Below, in pieces: positions 23,935 to 31,500 of a DNA stretch of 64,000 nt. This DNA comes from Mycobacterium scrofulaceum. Lineage in GTDB: Bacteria; Actinomycetota; Actinomycetes; Mycobacteriales; Mycobacteriaceae. Position numbers and translations under genes: made by a program. Position 1 is the stretch's first letter. Each line of letters starts with the position of its first letter. The DNA lies in NCBI RefSeq assembly GCF_001667885.1, contig NZ_LZJW01000019.1, forward strand, positions 62,001 to 126,000. The letters run 5' to 3'. The notes beneath the pieces are model-generated. The model made no database searches. It saw only the letters and a list, made by a program, of their open reading frames with translations, and was not told where the DNA came from.

Positions 23935-24855
23935 ATGCACCTCGTCAACGGCGTCCGCGACCCCGCGGCAAGTTTTCCCCTCGACACCGTCACCGACGAT
24001 GCGGCCGAGCGCCGGCAGGCCAACCGGGCCGTCGCCGTCAGCGCGATCGGGCTGGCGCTGACCGGGCTCGTCGAACTGGCCATCGCGCTCCTGTCCGGTT
24101 CGGTGGCCTTGCTCGGCGACGCGTTGCACAACCTGTCCGACGTCTCCACCAGCGTGCTGGTGTTCGTCGGGTTCCGGGCGTCGCGCAAAGTCCCTACCGA
24201 GCGCTACCCCTACGGTTACGAACGCGCCGAAGACCTCGCCGGAATTGGTGTCGCACTGGTGATTTGGGGCAGCGCCGCCGTGGCCGCCTTCGAGAGCGTC
24301 AACAAGCTGCTCCGGCACGGCGGCACCGGATACGTGGGCTGGGGCATTGCGGCGGCGCTGGTGGGAATCGCGGGTAACCAGCTGGTGGCCCGCTATAAGT
24401 TGGTGGTGGGCAAGCGGATTCGCTCGGCGACCATGGTGGCCGACGCCAAACACTCCTGGCTGGACGCGTTGTCGTCCGCGGGGGCGATGCTCGGCCTGAT
24501 CGGTGTGGCGGTCGGCTGGGGCTGGGCCGACGCGGTGGCCGGGATCGTCGTCACGGGATTCATCTGCCACGTCGGCTGGGAGGTGACCTCGGACATCGCT
24601 CACCGCCTGCTCGACGGCGTCGACCCCGAAATCATCACGACCGCTGAGGCCGTCGCCGCCACGGTGCCGGGCGTCACCCACGCGCACGCCCGGGCCCGAT
24701 GGACCGGCCGGACCTTGCGGGTCGAAGTGGAAGGCTTCCTCGACCCCGGGACGCCGCTGGCGGCGGCCGATCGAATCGGGCGCCTCGTCGCCGCCGCGTT
24801 GGCGCCGCGGATCCCCGAGATGCACAACTTCACCTGGACGGCGCGCGCGGCATAG
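23935..24855 (+). CDS. Cation diffusion facilitator family metal transporter
   Basis: A 306-residue CDF protein that should export a divalent metal (Zn, Fe, Mn, Co or Cd) from the cytosol in exchange for protons. It has about six membrane helices, the metal-site motif GDALHNLSDV in helix 2 (His and Asp ligands) and its partner DAKHSWLDALSS in helix 5, then a C-terminal cytosolic ferredoxin-like domain with VTHAHARARWTGRTLRVEVE. The helix 2/5 pattern HxxxD and HxxxD is the zinc-type signature. The ATG at 23935 gives the usual short N-terminus. No metal-responsive regulator gene is adjacent. Confidence 0.86.
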   Translation: MHLVNGVRDPAASFPLDTVTDDAAERRQANRAVAVSAIGLALTGLVELAIALLSGSVALLGDALHNLSDVSTSVLVFVGFRASRKVPTERYPYGYERAEDLAGIGVALVIWGSAAVAAFESVNKLLRHGGTGYVGWGIAAALVGIAGNQLVARYKLVVGKRIRSATMVADAKHSWLDALSSAGAMLGLIGVAVGWGWADAVAGIVVTGFICHVGWEVTSDIAHRLLDGVDPEIITTAEAVAATVPGVTHAHARARWTGRTLRVEVEGFLDPGTPLAAADRIGRLVAAALAPRIPEMHNFTWTARAA

Positions 24856-24870
24856 CGTCCGTCCGCGCCG

Positions 24871-25215
24871 TCAGTTACCGGGGGTGCCCTCCGGCTTCGG
24901 GCCGCGGTCCTCGCCGGTGACGTACTTCGGGCAGTAGTGGGCCGCCGAAAGATACGTGAACTTGGCCGCGCTGGCGCCCTGGAATGCCGGGTTCTGGTTG
25001 CGGAGTTGGGTCACGATCTCGGCGGTGGACTGGCCGTCGTCGAGCAGGTCGCAGACGGACTTGCCGATCGTGATGGCGTTGCCCCCGTCCTGGTAGGTGA
25101 TGCCGGCGTCGCGCAGGTCGGTCAGAAAGTCCTGATCGTTGTTCACATCGGCGGAGGCGGGCGCGGCCAGGCCGATCGCGGCGGCCGCGCCGGCCAGAAC
25201 GAGTAGGAATCGCAT
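24871..25215 (-). CDS. DUF732 exported protein
   Basis: A 114-residue protein: signal peptide ending PASADVNN, then DFLTDLRDAGITYQDG, GKSVCDLLDDGQS and YLSAAHYCPKYV, the DUF732 pattern, with a short charged tail. Third of five paralogues; it lies between the CDF transporter and the alanine/glycine symporter and converges on the former with a 15-bp gap. Confidence 0.83.
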   Translation of the reverse strand: MRFLLVLAGAAAAIGLAAPASADVNNDQDFLTDLRDAGITYQDGGNAITIGKSVCDLLDDGQSTAEIVTQLRNQNPAFQGASAAKFTYLSAAHYCPKYVTGEDRGPKPEGTPGN

Positions 25216-25290
25216 AACGCAGCGATTCTCGCAGACCCGTTGGCGAATGGCACCTCGCCGGGAAAACGGCGGGTGAACTCTCGCGGCCGG

Positions 25291-26805
25291 TTACGCCGCC
25301 GGAGCGCTGGACGGTCGCAGCGCCGGCCGGCGCAGCGTCAGCGACTCGGGCAGCGCGCCGACCTGCCTGCGCTCCGCGCGCTCCCAGATGTCGCCGTCCA
25401 GGACGCCGGGCAGGCCGGCCTCGCTGGCAATGAACACCGGCGCCACGCCCTGCAGGAACTGCCGGTGGTAATCCTTGAGGGCCGCGAACGCCCACTTGCC
25501 CAGCAGACAGATGGTGAGCAGGTTCGCGATGGCCATCACTGCCATCGTCAGATCGGCAAGCGCCCACACCAGCGTCAGCTTGGCCAGGGCCCCGAAGATG
25601 ATCGACAGCAGCGTGACCACCTTCAGCACGTTCGCCGCCAGGCGCCGGCCGCCCAGGTAGAACAGATTGGCCTCGGCGACCACGTAGTTGCTGAGCACCG
25701 ATGCGAACGCGAAGACGAACACCACCGAGGTCATCAACACCGTGGTCCACGACCCGAGATCCGCGGCGATCGCGGACTCCGTCAGACTCGCCCCGGCAAG
25801 CGAGCCCAGGCGCGACGGGTTGTAGGTTTCCGGCCCGGACAGCAGCACGATGAATGCCGTGGCCGTGCAGATCACCATCGTGTCGACGAACACCGCGAGC
25901 GACTGAATCAGGCCCTGCTCCACCGGATGTGCCACGGTCGCCGCGCCCGCGATGTTGGGCGAACTGCCCATCCCGGCCTCGCAGGCGAACAGGCCTCGCT
26001 TGACGCCGGTGAACATCGCGGCGAGCGCCCCGCCCGCGAAACCCCCGGCCATCTGCCGGATTCCGAATGCGCCGCCGATGATCTCCCTGATCACCATCGG
26101 CAACTCGGTGATGTTGACGGCCACGATCCCCAGCGCGAGCAACGTGTACAGCAGCGCCACCGCCGGAAGGACCGATCCCGCGAATTGGGCCACGCGTCGC
26201 ACGCCACCGAAGAGGACGGGCGCCGCGAGCACCGCCAAAACGACTGTGGTCCAACCGACCCCGATGCCGTGCGATGACTTCAAGACCCCGCTGATCGCGT
26301 TTGTCTCCACCATGTTGAACGCGGTGGAGAACGTGACCACCAACAGCATGGCGAAGATGACGCCGCCCGCACGCGACCGCAGCCCACGTTGAATGTAGAA
26401 CGCGGGGCCGCCGCGGAAGGCACCGTCGTCAGAGCGGACTTTGAAGATCTGGGCCAGGGTCGCCTCGATCACCGCGGTGGCCATGCCGACGGCGGCCACG
26501 ACCCACATCCAAAAGACGGCCCCCGGCCCCCCGACCGTCAGGGCGATTGCGACGCCGGCGATGTTCCCGGTGCCCACGCGCGACGCGAGGCCCACGCAGA
26601 ACGCCTGGAAGGACGAGATACCACCGTCCTGGCGGTGGGCCCGGCGAAGCTGGCGAATCATGCGCCCGAAGTAGCGGATCTGAATGAATCGGGTGCGCAC
26701 GGTGAAATAGACGCCGCCGCCGATCAGCAAATAAATGAGGACATGCGTATTGAGGATGTTGCTAACGGGCTCGACTATCTGCTGCTGAAGGAAGTCCAAG
26801 CCCAT
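25291..26805 (-). CDS. Alanine/glycine:cation symporter (AGCS family)
   Basis: A 504-residue membrane protein with about 11 hydrophobic segments. Family features are GVYFTVRTRFIQIRYF near the start, GGISSFQAFCVGLASRVGTGNIAGVA (residues 60-85, containing the substrate-site Gly/Thr/Gln positions), GLFACEAGMGSSPNIA and FVDTMVICTATAFIVL. AGCS proteins import alanine or glycine with Na+ (or H+). In this protein the usual family Ser is replaced in LASRVGTGNIAG, as in other actinobacterial members I recall. AAAGGAAG precedes the ATG. I checked the 140-bp leader for a glycine riboswitch and saw none. Confidence 0.9.
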   Translation of the reverse strand: MGLDFLQQQIVEPVSNILNTHVLIYLLIGGGVYFTVRTRFIQIRYFGRMIRQLRRAHRQDGGISSFQAFCVGLASRVGTGNIAGVAIALTVGGPGAVFWMWVVAAVGMATAVIEATLAQIFKVRSDDGAFRGGPAFYIQRGLRSRAGGVIFAMLLVVTFSTAFNMVETNAISGVLKSSHGIGVGWTTVVLAVLAAPVLFGGVRRVAQFAGSVLPAVALLYTLLALGIVAVNITELPMVIREIIGGAFGIRQMAGGFAGGALAAMFTGVKRGLFACEAGMGSSPNIAGAATVAHPVEQGLIQSLAVFVDTMVICTATAFIVLLSGPETYNPSRLGSLAGASLTESAIAADLGSWTTVLMTSVVFVFAFASVLSNYVVAEANLFYLGGRRLAANVLKVVTLLSIIFGALAKLTLVWALADLTMAVMAIANLLTICLLGKWAFAALKDYHRQFLQGVAPVFIASEAGLPGVLDGDIWERAERRQVGALPESLTLRRPALRPSSAPAA

Positions 26806-26945
26806 GCTTCCTTTCGGCTGTGACCGCTGTCCGTCGCCGAAATGGTATGGGCGAATTGTTGATTACAGGTTTCGTTAACCTGCCGTCAATGGTCGGCTGT
26901 GTAACAACCGCATCACATTCGACGGCGCGGCACGCCGCCCCACCG

Positions 26946-27263
26946 CTAGGAGGCGGCGTCGGTCGCCGAGAGCGCTTGGGGGCAATACGACTTGGCCGCG
27001 ATCGCCGCGAATCGGGTGGCGTCGTCGCCCTGCAGCCCGCGATTGAGCATCTGGATCATCCGGACGATGTCGGTCAGGTTCGAGCCCTCGCTGACCAACT
27101 TGCACACCGACCTGCCGGAGGTGATCGCCTGGTCCGGATCCGAATAGGTCAGGCCGGCAGCGTGAACCGTGGCGAGGAAGGCGTCGTCGCTGCCATCGGC
27201 GCGCGCCGGTGCGGACAGGCCGATCACGGCAGCAAGGCCGAGGGAAATCAGAAAAAGCCTCAC
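26946..27263 (-). CDS. DUF732 exported protein
   Basis: A 105-residue protein: signal peptide ending PARADGSD, then DAFLATVHAAGLTYSDPDQAI, GRSVCKLVSEGS and AKSYCPQAL. It follows the DUF732 plan closely and resembles the neighbour at 27323-27655 more than the others (shared TYxDPxQAI). Fourth of five. Confidence 0.83.
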   Translation of the reverse strand: MRLFLISLGLAAVIGLSAPARADGSDDAFLATVHAAGLTYSDPDQAITSGRSVCKLVSEGSNLTDIVRMIQMLNRGLQGDDATRFAAIAAKSYCPQALSATDAAS

Positions 27264-27322
27264 GGCTCACTGATCGTTCCAGAGGTGCCGCCGCTCCGCA
27301 TCTCGTGGAGCGGATCGGCCGG

Positions 27323-27655
27323 CTACGAGCTGGCGGTCGTGGTCGTCGGGCTACTCGACGAGAGCGCGTCGGGGCAGTAGGCGTTCGCCGCGATGGCGGT
27401 GAACTTGGCGGCCTTGTCGGCGCTCAATGCGCTGTCTCCCTTTTGCACCGCGGTGGCGATGTCGGCGATGGCGGTGCCCCCACCGGCCGCCGAGCACACG
27501 TAATGTGCCGCCTGTATCGCCTGACCCGGGTCGGTGTAGGTGAAACCGGCCGCGTCCAGAGAGGCGAGGAATGCGCCGTCGGTGTCATCGGCGTATGCCG
27601 GCGCGGCCAGGCCGATCATGACAGCAACGCTGGAAATAGTCAGAACAAGCTTCAT
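27323..27655 (-). CDS. DUF732 exported protein
   Basis: A 110-residue protein from ATG 27655. Signal peptide ends PAYADDTD; mature part GAFLASLDAAGFTYTDPGQAI, AHYVCSAAGGG and AANAYCPDAL, then a Ser/Thr tail. Fifth DUF732 paralogue, 60 bp upstream of the 26946-27263 gene and probably its duplicate. Its start region faces the clpC2 operator, leaving about 110 bp between divergent genes. Confidence 0.82.
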   Translation of the reverse strand: MKLVLTISSVAVMIGLAAPAYADDTDGAFLASLDAAGFTYTDPGQAIQAAHYVCSAAGGGTAIADIATAVQKGDSALSADKAAKFTAIAANAYCPDALSSSSPTTTTASS

Positions 27656-27717
27656 AAATACGAAATCGTTGCAGACCTGCGCGGAGTCCGCGGCTGACGA
27701 AACAATTTTTAACAATC

Positions 27718-27762
27718 GTCAACCCCGAGTTGACATCCCCGCGGCGTCAACCTATCGTTGAC
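27718..27762 (+). promoter_or_regulatory. Promoter with two identical-plan palindromic operators upstream of clpC2
   Basis: Two 17-bp palindromes of the form GTCAAC-N5-GTTGAC lie at 27718-27734 and 27746-27762, centres 28 bp apart. The first overlaps a -35 hexamer TTGACA (27730-27735); the second overlaps a -10 hexamer TATCGT (27753-27758); the spacer between the hexamers is 17 bp. Transcription should begin about at the ATG (27766), so the message is probably leaderless. Palindromes over both promoter elements imply repression. ClpC2 has an HTH segment, and I recall reports of ClpC2 autorepression, so it is the likely ligand. Confidence 0.78.
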
Positions 27763-27765
27763 GAC

Positions 27766-28503
27766 ATGGCCGAGCCGACCCGCATCGCCTATCCCGTCCG
27801 CCTCGACGAGCTGATCGACGCCATCAAGTCGGTGCACACCGACGCGCTGGACCAGCTGGCCGACGCCGTGCTGGCGGCCGAGCACCTGGGCGAGGTCGCC
27901 GACCACCTGATCGGGCACTTCGTGGATCAGGCCCGGCGGTCCGGGGCCTCGTGGACCGACATCGGCAAGAGCATGGGCGTCACCAAACAAGCGGCGCAGA
28001 AGCGATTCGTCCCGCGCGCCGAGGCCGCCACGCTGGACCCCGAACAGGGCTTCGGCCGCTTCACGCCGCGGGCGCGCGGCGCGGTGGTGGCGGCCCAGAA
28101 CGCCGCACACGAGGCGGCCAACGCCGAGATCACGCCCGGCCACCTGCTGCTCGGCGTGCTCAGCGATCCGGCCGCGCTGGCCACGGTGTTGCTCCGCCTG
28201 CAGCAGGTCGACACCGAGTCGCTGCGCGCGGCCGTCGAGTTGCCGCCCGCCGGCGGTGAAACCCCCGACCTCATCCCGTTCAGCGGACCCGCGCGCAAGG
28301 CCCTCGAGCTGACCTTCCGCGAGGCACTTCGACTGGGCCACAACTACATTGGGACCGAGCACCTGCTGTTGGCGCTGCTCGAGCTGGAGGACGCCTCGTC
28401 CGACGAAGGACCGCTGCGTCGGTGCGGCGTGGACAAGGCCCGTGTCGAGGCCGATCTGATCAAGGCGCTGGAATCGCTCGGCGGCGGCACCAGCGTCCAA
28501 TGA
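27766..28503 (+). CDS. clpC2: ClpC2, HTH plus Clp N-terminal domain protein without ATPase
   Basis: A 245-residue protein nearly collinear with M. tuberculosis ClpC2 (Rv2667). Residues 1-90 carry a helix-turn-helix (ARRSGASWTDIGKSMGVTKQAAQKRF); residues 95-240 are two Clp N-terminal repeats (FTPRARGAVVAAQNAAHE ... ITPGHLLLGVL, then FSGPARKALELTFREA ... YIGTEHLLLALL), the substrate/antibiotic-binding part of ClpC1. It lacks the AAA modules, so it cannot unfold proteins. It is reported to sequester ClpC1-targeting compounds such as cyclomarin and to repress its own gene. The ATG at 27766 fits a leaderless transcript from the overlapping promoter. Confidence 0.92.
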   Translation: MAEPTRIAYPVRLDELIDAIKSVHTDALDQLADAVLAAEHLGEVADHLIGHFVDQARRSGASWTDIGKSMGVTKQAAQKRFVPRAEAATLDPEQGFGRFTPRARGAVVAAQNAAHEAANAEITPGHLLLGVLSDPAALATVLLRLQQVDTESLRAAVELPPAGGETPDLIPFSGPARKALELTFREALRLGHNYIGTEHLLLALLELEDASSDEGPLRRCGVDKARVEADLIKALESLGGGTSVQ

Positions 28504-28583
28504 CCGGTCGACCCCTCCCCGGCGCAGCACCGCGTGTGCGATCATTCGAAGGTCCCTTTCCGGGGCGCCTAGGAGGCGAACAC

Positions 28584-29108
28584 ATGGCGAAGACGCACCG
28601 CTGGCTGGTCGTCCTGTCCGCGTTCCTCGTCGCCGCCTCGAGCGTCACCGCCGTCGCCGCACCCCGCGCGTGGGCCGGTGACGCCCCGATCGGTCACATC
28701 GGCGACACGCTGCGGGTGGACACCGGCACCTACGTCGCGGACGTGACCGTGACCGGCGTGGCACCCTGCGACCCGCCTCCGGGGTTCGGCTACACGCGCG
28801 AGGGCACCTTCCGGGGTTTCCCCGGCAGCTCCGTTGAACGGGCCGACGTCGTCGTCCGCGCGGTCCGGGTGCCCAACCCGTTCATCATGGCGACCACCTT
28901 CGCCTTCGACGGCGTGACCCAGTTCGCCGACGCCTACAAGCCGCGGGCCTCCGACGCGCCCGACGCGCTGGACAACGTGCTCACCAACGCGCCCAACGGG
29001 GCGATCGTGCGCGGCGAAGTGTATTGGGACGCCTACCGCGATCCCGTCTCCACCGTGGTCCTGCTGGACAAGAAGACGGGCTACCACCTCGCGCAGTGGA
29101 ACCTCTGA
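28584..29108 (+). CDS. Exported protein, Rv2668-like
   Basis: A 174-residue protein with a textbook ribosome site (AGGAGG, 6 nt). Signal peptide WLVVLSAFLVAASSVTAVA ends near RAWAGDAP. The mature domain has HIGDTLRVDTGTYVADVTVTGV, a Cys in APCDPPPGFGYTREG and a C-terminal beta-rich part VSTVVLLDKKTGYHLAQWNL, resembling the immunoglobulin-like fold of DUF4352/MPT63-type secreted proteins. By position it corresponds to Rv2668. Function unknown. Confidence 0.78.
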   Translation: MAKTHRWLVVLSAFLVAASSVTAVAAPRAWAGDAPIGHIGDTLRVDTGTYVADVTVTGVAPCDPPPGFGYTREGTFRGFPGSSVERADVVVRAVRVPNPFIMATTFAFDGVTQFADAYKPRASDAPDALDNVLTNAPNGAIVRGEVYWDAYRDPVSTVVLLDKKTGYHLAQWNL

Positions 29109-29605
29109 CACGCGCCGTCCGCGTCGTCACAACGGATTCCGTTGACGTTGAACAGCTTGCCGACGTCGCCGCGCGCACCTTCCCGCTGGCGTGTCCGGCC
29201 TGGATGGCACCCGAGAACATCGCCGCGTTCGTCGAGACCAACCTGACGGCCGCCCGCTTCGCCGAATACCTCGCCGACCCGCAGCGCGCGGTTCTGACCG
29301 CCACGCGAGATGACCGAATCATCGGATATGCCATGCTCATCCGCGACGACGACACCGCCGAGCTGTCCAAGATCTACGTGACGCCCGAGCACCACGGCAC
29401 CGGGGTCGCGGCCGCGTTGATGGACCTGGCACTGACCACGGCCGACGAATGGAAAGTGAGCCGCGTGTGGCTGGGCGTCAACCAGGCGAACGAACGCGCG
29501 CAACGCTTCTACGCCAAGAGCGGCTTTGTGGTCAGCGGTACCAGGACCTTTCAGGTCGGCGCCGGGCGCGAGAACGACTTTGTCATGACCCGCCCGCTTC
29601 GTTGA
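29096..29605 (+). CDS. GNAT-family N-acetyltransferase, Rv2669-like
   Basis: A 169-residue GNAT protein. The acetyl-CoA binding motif A is seen as KIYVTPEHHGTGVAAALMDLAL (residues near 95-115), preceded by the strand DDRIIGYAMLIRDDD and followed by VWLGVNQANERAQRFYAKSGF, the usual motif B. The proposed GTG start at 29096 overlaps the previous gene by 13 bp; a start slightly downstream is possible. The 3' end overlaps the convergent zapE gene by 23 bp. The acceptor substrate is unknown. Confidence 0.84.
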   Translation: MEPLTRAVRVVTTDSVDVEQLADVAARTFPLACPAWMAPENIAAFVETNLTAARFAEYLADPQRAVLTATRDDRIIGYAMLIRDDDTAELSKIYVTPEHHGTGVAAALMDLALTTADEWKVSRVWLGVNQANERAQRFYAKSGFVVSGTRTFQVGAGRENDFVMTRPLR

Positions 29606-30638
29606 CCGTCAGCGCCAGGAGCCGAGACATCGCCCGCAGGTACTTCTTTCGGTAACCACCGGCCAGCATCTCGTCGCTGAAGATGGTGTCCAACTTGTCG
29701 CCCGAGGCGACCACCGGAATGCCGGCGTCATAGAGCCGGTCGGTCAGCGCCACCAACCGCAGCGCGACGTTCTGGTCGTCGATGCCGTGCACCCCGGTCA
29801 GGAACACGGCGGTCACCCCCTCGACGAGGGTCAGATACCGCGACGGGTGCATGGTGGCCAGGTGCGCGCACAGCGCGTCGAAATCGTCGAGCGTCGCCCC
29901 GTCGACCCGCGCCGCGCGCGCGGCCACCTCCGCGTCCGACAGCGGCTGCGGCGCAGGCGGCAGGCCGCGGTGCCGGTAGTCGGGGCCTTCGATCCGCACA
30001 GTGGTGAAAATGCTTGCCAGCGTGTTGATTTCACGCAGAAAATCCTGGGCGGCGAACCGGCCCTCGCCCAGCTGCTCGGGCAGCGTGTTGGACGTGGCGG
30101 CCACCGACACTCCACGCTCCACCAGCGACGAGAGCAGCCGCGATATCAGCGTGGTGTTGCCGGGGTCGTCGAGCTCGAACTCGTCGATGCACACCGCCGT
30201 GTAGTCGGCCAGCAGGTCGATGCATTCGGAGAAGCCGAACACGCCGGCCAACTGGGTCAGCTCCCCAAACGTCGCGAACGCCTTGGGCGTCGACGATTCC
30301 GGCCCGTCACCGGGCAACGCGTAATAGGCCGACGCCAGCAGGTGGGTCTTGCCCACGCCGAACCCGCCGTCCAGATACAACCCGACGCCCGGCAACACCG
30401 CGCGCCGGCCCAACAACTTTCGCCGGCCCGCACGACGCTCCACCGCCTGCCGGCAGAACTGTTGACACGCGACGACGGCGGCGGCCTGCGTCGGCTCGGC
30501 AGGGTCGGGCCGGTACGTCGCGAAGCTCACGTCGGCGAACGTTGGGGGCGGCCGCAATTGAGCGATCAGCCGCTCCGGCGACACACTCGGATGCCGATCC
30601 ACCAGGTGCGCCACACCCGTGGACGGGGACCCGTGCAT
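29583..30638 (-). CDS. zapE: AFG1/ZapE-family P-loop ATPase
   Basis: A 351-residue ATPase. Walker A is LDGGFGVGKTHLLAS (about residue 88-102), Walker B is YTAVCIDEFELDDPGN, the sensor segment VAATSNTLPEQL, and an Arg-containing FLREINTLAS follows; this order is typical of AFG1/ZapE. In proteobacteria ZapE binds FtsZ and influences division under stress; in mycobacteria the role is not established. It corresponds by place to Rv2670c. Its ATG at 30638 overlaps the candidate upstream start of the divergent ribD gene. Confidence 0.86.
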   Translation of the reverse strand: MHGSPSTGVAHLVDRHPSVSPERLIAQLRPPPTFADVSFATYRPDPAEPTQAAAVVACQQFCRQAVERRAGRRKLLGRRAVLPGVGLYLDGGFGVGKTHLLASAYYALPGDGPESSTPKAFATFGELTQLAGVFGFSECIDLLADYTAVCIDEFELDDPGNTTLISRLLSSLVERGVSVAATSNTLPEQLGEGRFAAQDFLREINTLASIFTTVRIEGPDYRHRGLPPAPQPLSDAEVAARAARVDGATLDDFDALCAHLATMHPSRYLTLVEGVTAVFLTGVHGIDDQNVALRLVALTDRLYDAGIPVVASGDKLDTIFSDEMLAGGYRKKYLRAMSRLLALTVNEAGGS

Positions 30639-30672
30639 GCCCGAACCCTACCGGCGTGCTGCAATCGACCCC

Positions 30673-31434
30673 ATGGCCCATCCCGAGACGCCGCTGTCGC
30701 TGCTCGGATCGGTGCGCGCACTCGGCGATGCCGACCTCCCCCGCCTCTACGGCTACCCCGACGGCGACGGAACGTGGGTGCGGGCCAACTTCATCGCCAG
30801 CGTCGACGGCGGCGCCACCTCCGGCGGCAGCAGCGGAACGATGGGGGGTCCCGGCGACCGGTTCGTGTTCAACCTGCTGCGGGAACTCGCCGACGTCATC
30901 GTGGTCGGCGCGGGCACCGTGCGGGTCGAGGGCTATTCGGGCGCCCAGCTGAGCGTCGCCCAGCGCCAACAACGGCAGGCCCGTGGGCAAAGCGAGGTCC
31001 CGCAACTGGCGATCGTCACCAAATCGGGCCGGCTGGACCGCGACATGGGCGTGTTCACCCGGACCGAGGTGCCGCCGCTGGTCCTCACCTGCGCGGCGGC
31101 CACCACCCCGGCGCGCCGGCTACTCACCGACCTGTGCGAGGTGATCGACTGCTCCGGCGACAACCCCGCCGAGGTGGACGAGGCCGTCATGCTCGCGGTC
31201 CTCGGCGCTCGTGGGATGCGCCGCATCCTGACCGAGGGCGGGCCAATGCTGCTCGATTCGTTGATTCAGCGCGACATGCTCGACGAGCTCTGCCTGACCA
31301 TCGCGCCCTACATCGTCGGCGGCTTGGCCCGCCGCATCGCGACGGGGCCGAGCCAGCTGCTGACCCACATGCGCTGTGCCCACGTTTTGAGCGACGACGC
31401 CGGTTACCTGTACACCCGCTACGTCAAGGCCTAG
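30673..31434 (+). CDS. ribD: RibD C-terminal domain-type reductase
   Basis: A 253-residue protein closely matching M. tuberculosis RibD (Rv2671): WVRANFIASVDGGATSGGSSG, then GGPGDRFVFNLLRELADVIVVGAGTVRVEGY, TKSGRLDRDMGVF, and RRILTEGGPMLLDSL, LCLTIAPYIVGGLARRI. It is a dihydrofolate-reductase-like fold that uses NADPH; Rv2671 has been reported to substitute for DHFR at high dose, besides the riboflavin step. No N-terminal deaminase domain is present. An in-frame ATG at 30637 with GGGGA before it is an alternative start; 30673 leaves room for the divergent promoter. Confidence 0.9.
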   Translation: MAHPETPLSLLGSVRALGDADLPRLYGYPDGDGTWVRANFIASVDGGATSGGSSGTMGGPGDRFVFNLLRELADVIVVGAGTVRVEGYSGAQLSVAQRQQRQARGQSEVPQLAIVTKSGRLDRDMGVFTRTEVPPLVLTCAAATTPARRLLTDLCEVIDCSGDNPAEVDEAVMLAVLGARGMRRILTEGGPMLLDSLIQRDMLDELCLTIAPYIVGGLARRIATGPSQLLTHMRCAHVLSDDAGYLYTRYVKA

Positions 31435-31438
31435 CGTT

Positions 31439-31483
31439 GCGGCGAGCCGCGGCGCCCGGCGTTGCCGCGCTTGCGATCGCCGC
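31439..31483. repeat. Degenerate copy of the dispersed GC-rich repeat
   Basis: These 45 bases, four bp after the ribD stop, match the core of the repeat at 51194-51238 at about 38 of 45 positions without gaps (shared GCGCCCGGC, then CCGCGCTTGCGATC). Same orientation as the 51-kb copies, opposite to the 34.4-kb copies. Confidence 0.65.
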
Positions 31484-31500
31484 TAGCTACTGTGGTCGAC

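Noticed and set aside
24875..26254. 459-residue minus-strand frame spanning the DUF732 and symporter genes
   Set aside because: It crosses two recognised same-strand genes in a different frame and shows only GC-rich shadow composition.
26806..26945. Possible glycine riboswitch before the alanine/glycine symporter
   Set aside because: The leader lacks the conserved aptamer segments; it is short and partly AT-rich, more like a plain promoter region.
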